A stretch of 64,000 nucleotides of DNA. Source: Terebella lapidaria (taxonomy: Eukaryota > Annelida > Polychaeta > Terebellida > Terebellidae). The position numbers were made by a program, and so were the translations under genes. This document shows, piece after piece, positions 1 through 11,900 of the stretch. The stretch is taken from positions 26,385,001 to 26,449,000 of the forward strand of contig OX424563.1 in NCBI GenBank assembly GCA_949152475.1. Reading direction: 5' to 3'. The notes under the pieces were generated by a model, which saw only the letters and a program-made list of their open reading frames with translations, was not told the origin of the DNA and searched no databases. Position 1 is the first letter of the stretch, and each line of letters begins with the position of its first letter.

Positions 1-2659
1 AATCTAAAAACTAAACTTCTAGAACACTTCAAGATAAGAGTTTACATGTCGGCACATTCAAATGGGAAACGATTTATTGCGGTTTCATAGGTGACCTTCT
101 TGAATTTGACCTCGAGAGGTTAGTTTGGTGAAAACAACAAAGACTCAACACTTCACATTTCTTTTGTAAAATTTTTAGCTATTCTTTGATGGCCACTAAA
201 ATTATCTCATGTAGTATACTTTTTTACCCATAATATCAACACTCTTAGCAGTTATTTGATTATTTATTTATATATTATTTTGGGTGGATGAATTTTGTTG
301 CTTGTTCAGTTTGTCGTGGTACGCGGCGAATTTTTGAGACCAAAAATCTAGATTCCGTAGGTTTTGCAACACTTGATATATCTCAACATGTGTCCGTTCT
401 TTATTTACGACGACAATTTTGTCTATATAACGGAGATTTTAGCAATGGCGAAGATCTCGTCGTCCGCATGTCAAAAGACAGTGTTCGTGTTGGATTTGAA
501 TAGATAGTGGGGGGGGGGGGTGGAAACGGGATGGCTTATGTACATGTATTAACTGTTGCAATAGAAAAATAACAAGTAATAGTTTATTAACAATCCCAAA
601 GTAGGGAAGTATGTGAATGACGTAGAGGACATGAATGCATCATGAAGACATCACGACTCAAGCACGTTTACATCGTATTACACATGTATATACTTCATAC
701 AAAGTTGAGTACACTGTTTGTTTTATCTTATGAATTTGACAAAGAGTTTTAACGTTCTTTTATTGGTTGAACAAAACAAATCTTTCGTTCTTGGGGGTGT
801 TTGGAGTCAGTCTGTAATTTTTTTTCAGAAACTGCTTTCTGGCATTGTACATGTACCTTATTATCCAGGGACTAAAATTGAATTGTGAACAGTAACCATC
901 TGTACCGCAATCACAACAAAAACCTGGATATTTGCTTATACATATAATACATGTACAATATATTCCAATTGTAGCCGTTTGTATATATTCATGTATATAT
1001 ACATCTTCACATGTACATACTCATTTTATTTTCATTCCACAATTAACATGTTTTACTAATTCTACAGTTCACAAATGCCAAGTCCTATAGTTTTTCCCGC
1101 CAATATTACTTCATTTCCTGTTTATTGCTGCCTGGTATAAAAGCAATTTGCGCCATGTTCATCGTCTTTTGCTCTAAACAACTGACGGATGAACATCGGC
1201 TCGTTACTTCATACATATCATCACTACATGGCACATCGTTGTATATATTTCAGGTTAGTGACTGTAACTACTCCTAGATTATTATGCATATATGGGTGAT
1301 TATATTTCTCTGTGTAACTCCAGGTAGATTTCATTCTAACTTAGTCTATATTGCTCTTGTTAGTTTAGTATGGTCATCCGTCGCTATATTCTTATATAAC
1401 TATATGGTCTTTTGCTCTAAACAACTGACGGATGAACATCGGCTCGTTCCTCATACTTCATACATATCATCACTACATGGCACATCGTTGTATATATTTC
1501 AGTTATTCGCACGCCTGTAAATAAACATTGAACACCACACCGAGTCGTTCATTCCACCGGCGACACAATGGAGAAAATACTTCGAATATAAAATTTGATC
1601 AACACAAATGGCCATGTCAAGTTACATACCAAGTCGACGTTATCAACCTTTACGATCAACCCGTACTATTTCCGCAAACAAAGTAGTGAATATTATGCAG
1701 TTATAATATAGTAACTATGCGCAATTATGTCTCCTGTATCACTTGTTATATGTAGTAAACATGTGGGATGTATATTATATTAATATGTATTGGAAGAATG
1801 ACAGTGCTTCTAATTCTGCTGATGTTTTTTAAAGATCAAGAGTACAAGTCATCTTATTCTATCTTGGATTTACCGTACATCTGGTAATTTTACGCAAATA
1901 AACGACCCGGCTCCTGGACTATTTGTCGTCTATATATAATGGCATGAGCGGCTGTGGAATTAAGTACTCTGTTATTGTTGTTATTATTGTTGTTGCCACT
2001 GAGAATAGATGATATTGGTGGAAACATGTCTATAACATTAACAACAGATTTAAATGATTTAATGCAGCTATTCGTTATGATACTGATTGTTTCAACGATG
2101 TAACATAAAATTGTTTCAAGAATGTGAGTGCCTAATTTATCATAGACTTTAGAGTTGCTGTCATAAATCAGAAAATTGACGATTAATACTAATGCAGATT
2201 GCGCTCTGATGTACATGTAGAAACAAGAGCCCGTAACGCAACTGCGAGCACCCACATATCAGAAAGTGAAATCTACCTAAGACTTTCGTTCGATTTTGTA
2301 AAAGACTAAAATATATTTTCTAAAAAATTACAAGGTTGAACTAATTAAATAGTATGAGCCATTTGATGAGACATTTTCTTTCGTACCTGAGAGTCCGCCT
2401 AAAACTCAAACGCCTTCCTTAATAATAGTTGATTTGAACGTGTTTGCTGAAATATTGTCCGTTGACTATAATTTCAGACCATTGTACAGTGTCATAGGTA
2501 CATTTCGATTGCGTGAACATTCAAGCAGGTTCGCTCCCAAACAAGTGTTTGTGCAGCATCTTCGCTACAAAACGCAAATCCAAATGACTTCCAGGATCTG
2601 AAAGCATGTACTGCCATCATATGATGTCCCATACAACTCACTCAACAAATGGACCTATA
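1..2659. other. 3' flank of gene B, no gene recognised
   Basis: No exon with domain signature was found on either strand. It contains a run of 12 G at 509-520, many ACATGTA words, the duplicated LTR-like patch near 1136-1525, and a GTTATT-type tract near 1968-1996. Confidence 0.5.
1136..1525 (+). repeat. Duplicated segment with LTR-like signals
   Basis: A 90-bp block at 1164-1253 recurs nearly unchanged (plus a few inserted bases) at 1406-1502. A TATAAAAG box sits just before the first copy and AATAAA (about 1519) just after the second, an order seen in LTRs. No second LTR or gag/pol was found, so the call is tentative. Confidence 0.35.
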
Positions 2660-2943
2660 TCATATCATTGACGAGTTATTCCGAATGTCCCTCATAGGGA
2701 TCCCTTCCCTTCTTCCATCAAAAGTCAACCTCGACGGACTCGCTTCACCATTCACTGACGTGGGCGACGTCTGCACCATGTTTTGTAAAATAGTCATCGC
2801 CAAGGAAACATGCCCAATCACTGACGGCACATCCGATATCACCATCACAGCTACCACTACACACAGTATTGACAATGTCAACAGTCCGACCGTTGAAGAA
2901 TGAACAGCTTCCGTAACCGTCACTTCCACCTCGAATATTTGAG
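2660..2943 (-). CDS. Gene B exon 14: transmembrane helix, tail, stop
   Basis: 284 nt after acceptor TTTATTCCAG, stop at 2662-2660. A linker leads to the hydrophobic stretch VGLLTLSILCVVVAVMVI, then SDVP (SDMP in gene A) and a 58-residue Ser/Asn/Arg-containing tail ending NNSSMI. The tail has no tyrosine, so the YGHM and YSDL motifs of gene A have no counterpart. No polyadenylation signal stood out downstream. Confidence 0.82.
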
Positions 2944-5900
2944 CTGGAATAAAGTAATATTATGCACCACATCAAGCAAGGTACGTTTTCGACTCTCAAA
3001 AGTGACTGTCTTTATATTTCAGTAATATAATGAGAAGTATCAGTTGAAAATTGTCCAATTTCGGATAATTGCCAATACTTATGAAAGTGTATCATTTATT
3101 GCTTCTATATATAATATGGAAATCATTATCATTATTATCATAATCATGAATCATTATCAGACCTATAATCATTAATCATCAATATAATTATTATCATAAT
3201 CATTAATCATTATCATGATTTTCAGACTCTATATATTGTCTTTAGTGGAGAGTAGAGCCTCAGCAGTTTTTAATGAAAGGTGACTTTATATAGTCACATT
3301 ATTTACCGAAATTTTTCATGCGAAACATTCTAACCTGTACATATGTGAATAGGCGGATCCCATATTCCATCTTGCCGACAGGCGGAGACTTTATAATCCG
3401 TCTCGTCTTCAAATCTCGTACCGTTGTCACACGTGTAGTTGATATGAGACCCGTAGCTGTTATCATATGTGTCTGATACGATCCCATCCCAATTTGGTAT
3501 GGCGGGGCACTTCACAGCTATAGGCAAAAATACGATTGATTATGTGTGTATTGATTTGAATGTAATTTGAAGAGACATATTCCATACACGTAATCGACAT
3601 ATGATAACGTGTCAACCTCCTGTATTATTAACGAAACCGCAGCGCGTATTGAACTCGTCCGATTTGAGCCAATAAGTGACCTATAATTAGTATTTTTTCT
3701 TTTCATATGTTCCTGAATATATCCGAATACTATATTCAGTGCTTTATAATTATGTTTTCCTGTCTATTTACGTTGACAAAACAGTCAGTCGGTGACCATC
3801 CACATGTCCAGTGTGTGTATTGCGTTGACACAACCACCCCGACTTTCACTCGACTATAACGTCAAGTGACAAGACTCACGTATGCATGTTGCTAGTACCA
3901 AACTCCATGTCCCAGTCGAGGTACACTGAGCAGTAATGGTGGTGACGGATCTTCTAAACCAGTACCCCTCGAGACATGTGTAAGTCACATTAGACTCGAA
4001 AGTTGTGACGTCATCATTCGCCCGTATAGCATAATTGACTTCCGGTGGCGGACCACAGTCCACAGCTAGAGGAACCAGCAATACGTACTAGTATTAGTAA
4101 GTATCAAAATGCATGTATCATACTATCACCATTACCACATTCGCATCTTGATGATGTCATTGAGAAACCTAAATAAAACCAACCAATTTTTACATCCCAG
4201 ACCATAAAACCCATTCCCATGGGTTTCTGCTTATATCCCAAAAGGCGAAAATACTGTGTGCCACATTTACATGAAATGTAAACTGAAACTTAAGGATAGG
4301 AAGCTTACGGTAACATGACGTATTGAAGTCCCAATGGCCAGATGTTAGGCACGTGACGATGACGTCACGACTCCCAGCAACCAGATAGCCAGGGTGACAC
4401 GTGACGCGTACACGTGATCCGTGCGTGGTGCTCGTGGCGTTCAGTGTTGAGTGAAGTGTCTCGATGTGGTCACAGGTCACCACTAATAATTCAGAGGGGT
4501 CCTTTCAGAGTTATAAGCTCATCACATAGAAATAAGACACACTAAGAAGATTATTTCGAGTTGAGTTAGAACGTACATAATGGAACTGACAACTTGAGGG
4601 CCGTCAGGAAACGTGGAATCGAAATGCAATTCAGACTCTTTAGCATGAAGGGAATGTTTTCAGAAAAGGTACATTTACATGGAATTTATCAGAAGGCACA
4701 ATTTGTAGCACAAATGCATTCGTGATCACAGTAATTGTATTATCAAGGGAGCGTTACATAGCCACTGGAGGTGACGGATGTGAACAGGAATAAAGAAAAG
4801 TAATTGTTCTTGCTTTTCCACACCTACATAATAGAAGGGAGCACGCAATTCCATAGATTCGGATAAAATGTTGTGAGCGGATTTCATTTCGCGGGGGAGG
4901 GAATCCGTCAAGAAGCGATACTCCATAAAACTCAATACCACTTCAACATGTGCGTATGTAGCCAACACAGACGGCCTACCCTCCAGTCACGTTTGTGTCC
5001 AAATGATTACTAGTACGTAGAACTACCAACCTTGAAATACTACTCCACATGCGGGATGACGATGTCAATGACTACCTGGACATTGACATTGTCTGGAAGA
5101 GTCACGACCGAAACTAGTTCGATTAAAGCTGGTAGATAAGGTACACGAACAACACGAGGCCTTTGTACAAATGTGTGTCTCCACTATAGACCACAGGAGA
5201 ACCCACTGAAGATTGAGTACGAAACACTTCCAGCAATCAAATCCATCATGGTGCGAACCACTTTAAGCTATCAAAACTATCATGATGCGAACGATCACAG
5301 TACAAACTCAATGTCAACTGCCACAGAGTTTGACAGCAACTATGCTATAGGGATAATCGAACAGGCGCCTCTTCTTGCTGTCCTCGATTGAGCGCGATCA
5401 CAATGTTTTCCCTTTCAATCATTGCTGGCATTGTTGAACTTTGTAGTGGTGAAATGGAGTGTTCGTATGTGATCACCAATAAACACAGCAAGTAACCAAA
5501 GTCAGTGATGTGGGTCACACAGTGGAACGTGTGCATCCATTTCCTGCAATGTTCCGGGTTTGACTGCGGTATCTTTGGCAAACATTGATTAAATGGATTA
5601 TGGTGCATTTTGCAATGAAAGCTCGGGGTCAAGGTTGGCATCTTCATTTTTAAGAGTGAAAACTTGGCATGTAATTCAACAAGTTCATTTGCATGGTGCT
5701 TCCATATTTACAGAAATACTGTTCTGATGTAGAAATGCAAACCATGTCGCGATGTTTTGTTTCACATTAGAAAATAATATGAACCGTCATCTGCAGACAC
5801 TCAACTTCAGAAACCAAGCATTATAAATATAAAAATAGATTTCTTCATTCACAAAACGACATAATTCATGAACAAAGGGAGTTAATAATTTGAGTTAGGT

Positions 5901-8900
5901 GATGTGAAAAGAAAGTATTTCGTCCTCTTCACTTATTCCGTAGGCCATGTATGACAAAACTGTTTTGTTAATATAACACGCAGGCACATACAATGTCGAG
6001 TATGCAAGAGTGGACCCAATATGCATGATAGATCACCAATATACTTTGATATTTATCATGGTTTTGCAATATGTCATCATGTGAGTACCAATCTATAACT
6101 TGCCATTCTTTCTTAGTCCCGTCATTATCACGGCCTATCCATGCATTGGAGCATGAGTTCTTAGTTCCACATTGTGACGCTATAAGACGGTGATGATTAG
6201 TACAGTTGTAAAAATTTCGATGCCTCGTTGGTTATATTTTGTGTTTAACTGACCATGTAATTACCTGTACACTGCGCATCATTCATTGTACTCCAAACAC
6301 CCGCTTCACACTCCATCCTGGTGGCATCTGCTCCATTCAAATACTGGTATCCATGATTACAAGGGTATCCAACCACTGTACCAGGTAAGGCTAGGGTGGT
6401 GTTTGGTGACGAATACAGCTTATTTGGAACTGGAGGACACAATCCTTCTACGAAAGAGAATTATATCAAACATATATATCATTTGTAATATTTGTCAGTC
6501 ATTTGTCTGTAATGTGTCTGATATTTGTAATATTAAATGTGATTATTATGACGTTGACGTTGCACTCACCACGACATGCAGTTACTTGTTCAGTCCAATT
6601 TCCATTTGAATCACAGATAACGTCCTTCACAGTATGACCGTCTCTGAACCTCAAACCGTTGATGCATCTGTACTTGGCCTTTGTCCCATAGAGTAGTAGA
6701 GTGGAATTCTTTACCCTTTTTATGCCATAGGATGATATATTTCCCGGTATCGGAATCTCGTCGCATATGATCACTATTTTGGTGGAAAGAAATGAGGTGG
6801 TGTAATTTAGGGCAGACTTCATCACTATAGCTTGCCTGAGCAAAATGGCAGTGGCTTTCTGTAACGTGCAAATCGTCGAGGGCTGTAATGGGTACTGTAG
6901 TAGTGTTTTTGTAAGTTCATCGCGAAAACGCCGTTGTATATATTTTTCCAATGTGCATTTGTTCGTACTTAGTACTTAGAATATGTCTATCATTTGCCTA
7001 TAAAATCATGACTCAAACAACAAAAATTCCGATGGGTCTTACTTTCACAATCGCTAGGACTATGACTCCAGATTTCCCCCTCCAAGCAAGTTATGACGTC
7101 AGGGGATTCCCTCCCAGGCACGTGATATCCTTCATCACACGTGACTTGCACGTGTGTCCCGTACACTGTCAAAGTTGTGTTGATACTGCTATGTCTCGGT
7201 GGTATAAGCTTTGGACAAACTTCAGCTGGATCGTGAAAATAAATTCGTGATATATTCAAGTAATAATTCGCAGATTTGCAGTTAGTGTGACGAATTTGTG
7301 AACGGAAAACGAAACTTACTTTGACATAGCTCAACTGTACTCCACTGAGCATTGCCCATGCATGTAATAATCTGTATTTTTGTTCCCTGTGCCACTTTGA
7401 ATCCTGCATCACACGTCATCATTACTTGTGCACCAATATCGGTGACGTAATCATGGGGATGAACCTTCGCATGTTTTATATATGGCAACGGTGGACAACG
7501 AACTGTGAAGAGTAGGTTCGACATGCAACGCCGTAGTGTATTATATGATACCATATAGTTAATACTACTATCGAGATATCGATAACAGTACCAGGTGGGA
7601 AATGTGATCGAGTAACTTGTGAGATAGGGGCAAACCTCCACAAGCAAGGCAATTGCACCCACATCTAGTCCACATTGTGTCAAATGCTCCAGGCAAAAAT
7701 ACATGTACATTATGTTCTATTGTCGAAATTACATTACCTTCACATTGTCCAGCTGCCTTTGTCCATATTGTGTCCGGATATATGCTGACGCAGTGCATAT
7801 TTAGTGATACCAAGCCATGTTCGAATTTCAGTGCAGAGTTCCTACATTGTACGTTAATCAGCTCTCCGAGGTGCAAGGATAACGTGCTCAATACTAACAC
7901 ATCGTGGGTAGAGTCTGGCGTGTATGGGCACCTTAGTGCTGGAAATATGCAAATTGATCTTTTAGCGAGTCTTAGACCTCAATGTGTACACTTGTAACAT
8001 AGTCAAGACAAATTTAGTATAGGCACATTTCTTTTGTATATTTTGTTTGGTCTAACTGTAGCATTAAACTATTCATACAAATTTTATAAAATCAAGTGCA
8101 ATTAGCGATTGCCACAGTCTGCGACAACGTGAGATTCCTTTTTTAATTTCAGGGATTCAATCATGCCAAAGTGAACCTTTCACAACATGAATAACGATTG
8201 GAATGAACATACAAACATGAATTACTCGCTCATTGATGATGCCGTTCAAAGTTTCCAAGCTTAGTCTTTTTAAATTAACGTTACGTTTACAATTCAGATA
8301 CTCGTTAGGAAAAATTCACAGATAAACACAGGCTACACCTGAAGTGTGGTTTAGTGCATAACCAGTCCTGAATTCGAACAGAAAGTAGGGCCTAGGTCAC
8401 ATTATCACTCGAAATGAAAACAAACAAACCTTGACATGTGGGAATTTTTGCGCTCCATCTACCAGAAGGAAGACATACTATAGTTCTCGTTGTACCACCC
8501 TCTGGGACCACGTGACCGTGATTGCACGAGAGCGTGACTACAGAACCGACCCGCCTGTTCATGTTGGTAATCTTGGTGTTATGTGGTAACGCGAAATGTG
8601 GACATTGGACGAGAACGTCGCCTGAGAAAAGTAAATGAATATCCAGTTGGTATATCTCATCAAATCACAACAATTGAATATATCACTACATGATTGCATT
8701 TCTTATTATTATAGCTCATAGTCCTTTTTTAATATGCTCAATTAACGTTCAGTCTCATATCTCTTCAGTTCCTCAAAACCAAAAGCGACCTGATCCCAAT
8801 ATATTTAGTTTTTTTTCTCTTTCCCTCCGTCAATATCCATTCTGATTATTTTTATATCAACTAGTACTGTATGAAACGGCATCAAACGACGAACCTGATT

Positions 8901-11900
8901 TGGGCGTCAACTCTGTCGTTACCCCCTCAACGCCAGAGGTCACCACAGGTCCATTCAGGGTTGAAAATTCAATAATGTTTGTCTCGGTTGTACTCGGGCT
9001 CGTCTCAATATCGTCCGTCGCTCCTTCAGCAGTGCTCATCAGACGACCAGATACAGCACTGTTAGATAATTCTGGAACCATCGTAGGTTTCATTTGCGGA
9101 CTTCCAGTTTCAAATGTCTTTTGAGCCGTGTTGGTTATACTTTCAGTGGATGGTTCTTGAGAGATTGTTGATCTTTCAGTGTGGGTAGCTGATCCCGAAG
9201 TCAGTACACCTGTTGTACTGAGCTCTTCAGTTTCCAATCGAGTTATACTGGTCAAGTGTTCAACTATCCTGATTGCACTCACTGTGGATGATTCTGGAGG
9301 CATTATTGATGTTTTGGTATGACCAGCAAATCCGGAAGGCAATATCTCTGTTGTAGTAAGCTCTTCAGTATCAAATCTCTCTGGAGTTGTACCGGTCAAG
9401 TGTTTAACTGTCATGGTCGCACTTTCGGTGGGTGGCTCTGGGGGAAGTGTTGTAGCTGTTGCCAAACGTGATGCACCTGTTGTATGTTGCTCTTCAATTC
9501 CAACTGTCTCTCGATTTGTACTTATCAAGTGTTCAGTTGTACTTTGAATCGGTGGCCCTGATGAAGCTATTGATGCCTCAGCATGGATAGATTCTGTCGA
9601 AAGTGATGCACCTGTTGTAATGACCTCTACAGTGTCAACCCTTGTTTGCGTTTTGCTGGTCAGGTGTTCAACTGTCCTGGTTTCACCTCCTGTGAATGGC
9701 TCTGGGGAAAGTGATGTTGTTTCAGTATTGCTGGCTAATTCCGAAAGCAGTGAATCTGTTGTACTAAAATTTTCAGGCTGAAATCTCTCCTGGCTTGTCA
9801 CGTCCACAGTTGTACTTCTGATTGGTGGTCCTGTGATGGAAGCTAGCGATGTAGAGGAATGTGCTGATGCTTCCGTATGGTTGACAAATCTGGAAGGCAG
9901 TGCATTCGTTGTACCCGGCTCCTCAGTTCCACCTCTCGCTTGCGTTATGCTGGTCAAGTGCTCATTTGTCCTGGTTGCACTTTCGGTGAATGTTTCAAAG
10001 GGTGTTGACGTTTGTGTATCGCTAGCTAACTCGGGAAGCAGTGTACCTGTTGTGTTAAGCTCTACCGTTCCAACACTCCCTTGCGTTGTGCTGGTCAAAT
10101 GCTCAGTTGGATTTTGGGTGTATGGTTCCAGGGAAGGCGTTGTCGTTTCAGTAACAGTATATACCCCTGAATCCATTTCAGATGATTCACGGGAATGTTT
10201 TGATGCTTTGACACTAGTAAACAATTCCAAATGCGATATACTTGTACTGAACTCTCCAGTTTCAACTGTCTCTTGAGTTGGGCTGGTCGAGTGTTCAGTT
10301 TTCATGGTTGCACTCTCAGTGGATGATTCTTCAGAAGGTGTGGCTGTTTTGGGATATGTGGTTGACTCTCCAGTTGCAGTTGTCTCTTGAGTTGGGCTGG
10401 TCGAGTGTTCAGTTTTCATGGATGCACTCCTAGTGGATGATTCTTCAGAAGGTGTTGCTGTTTCGGAATATGCGGCTGACTCTCCAGTTTCAAGTGTCTC
10501 TTGAGTTGGGCTGGTCGAGTGTTCAGTGTTCATGGTTGCACTCTCAGTGGATGATTCTTCAGAAGGTGTGGCTGTTTCGGGATATGTGGCTGACTCTCCA
10601 GTTTCAGCTGTGTCTGGAGTTGGGCTGCTCGAGCGTTCGGTTTTCATGGTTGCACTCCTAGTGGATGATTCTTCAGAAGGTGTTGCTGACTCGGGATATG
10701 TGGCTGACTCTTCAGTTTCAAGTGTCTCTTGAGTTGGGCTGGTTGAGTGTTCCGTTTTCATGGTTGCACTCTCAGTGGATAATTCTTCAGAAGGTGTTGC
10801 TGTTTCGGGATATGTAGCTGACTCTCCAGTTTCAAGTGTCTCTTGAGTTGGGCTGGTCGAGTGTTCAGTTATCATGGTTGCACTCTCAGTGGATGATTCT
10901 TCAGAAGGTGTGGCTGTTTTGGGATATGTGGTTGACTCTCCAGTTGCAGTTGTCTCTTGAGTTGGGCTGGTCGAGTGTTCAGTTTTCATGGTTGCACTCC
11001 TAGTGGATGATTCTTCAGAAGGTGTTGCTGTTTCAGGATATGTAGCTGACTCTCCATTTTCAACTGTCTCTTGAGTTGGGCTGGTCGAGTGTTCAGTTAT
11101 CATGGTTGCACTTCTAGTGGATGGTTCTTCAGAAGGTGTTGCTGTTTCGGGATATGTAGCTGATCCTGAACGTTGTTCCACTGTTGTACTGTGTCCTTCG
11201 GTTTCCAGTTCCTCTTGAAGTGTACTGCTCAAGTTTTCTGGTTGCTCGGTCGCACTCTCTGTAGATGATTCTGGAGAAAGTGTTGATGTTTCAGTATGGC
11301 TAGTTGATACAAAAGGCAGTGTATCAGTTGTACTAAATTCTTCTAATTCAACGCTCTCTTGAGTTGTACTGGTAAAATGCTCGGTTTCGATGGTTGCACT
11401 TTGAGTGAATGATTCCCTTGAAAGTAGTGCATTTGTTGTAGTGGTATCAACTGTTTCAACTGTTTCTCGAGTTGTACTGGTCGAATGTTCAGTTCCTGTT
11501 TTGGTGGATGGCTCGGTAAGTTGTGTTGTCGTGTCAGTTTGAGTAGATAATTCCAAAAACAGTGTATCTGTTGTACTCAGCCCTTCAGCCTCAACTGTGT
11601 CTTGAGTTGCGCTGGCTGCGTATTGGGTAGATGTCTCCAGAGCAAGTGTTGGTGTTGTATTGTCGAACGCTTTATGGTGGTTTGCAAAAATCGGAATTAA
11701 TCATAAAATGGTATACAATTAATAATACTTTTCACGGATTCAAAATGTATATAATTATTCTCTTCACATTCGCTCTCGAACTATTCGAACATCGGAATTT
11801 GTAATGAACTGTAAAGAAGAACTGTTTGTAACACTACTACAAAAGGACGATGTTTTGTTGTTACTTCTCATGAGAAGATACTGGAAGATACCGTTATATG

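Noticed and set aside
1284..1520. Small hydrophobic plus-strand frame
   Set aside because: It overlaps the duplicated LTR-like segment and has no homology signal or splice context I can support.
2649..2903. Plus-strand frame opposite the last exon of gene B
   Set aside because: Shadow of exon 14; the minus strand has the membrane helix, acceptor and paralogue support.
9833..10732. Plus-strand frames over the gene B stalk
   Set aside because: Complement of the 114-bp coding repeat; open only because the unit length is a multiple of three.
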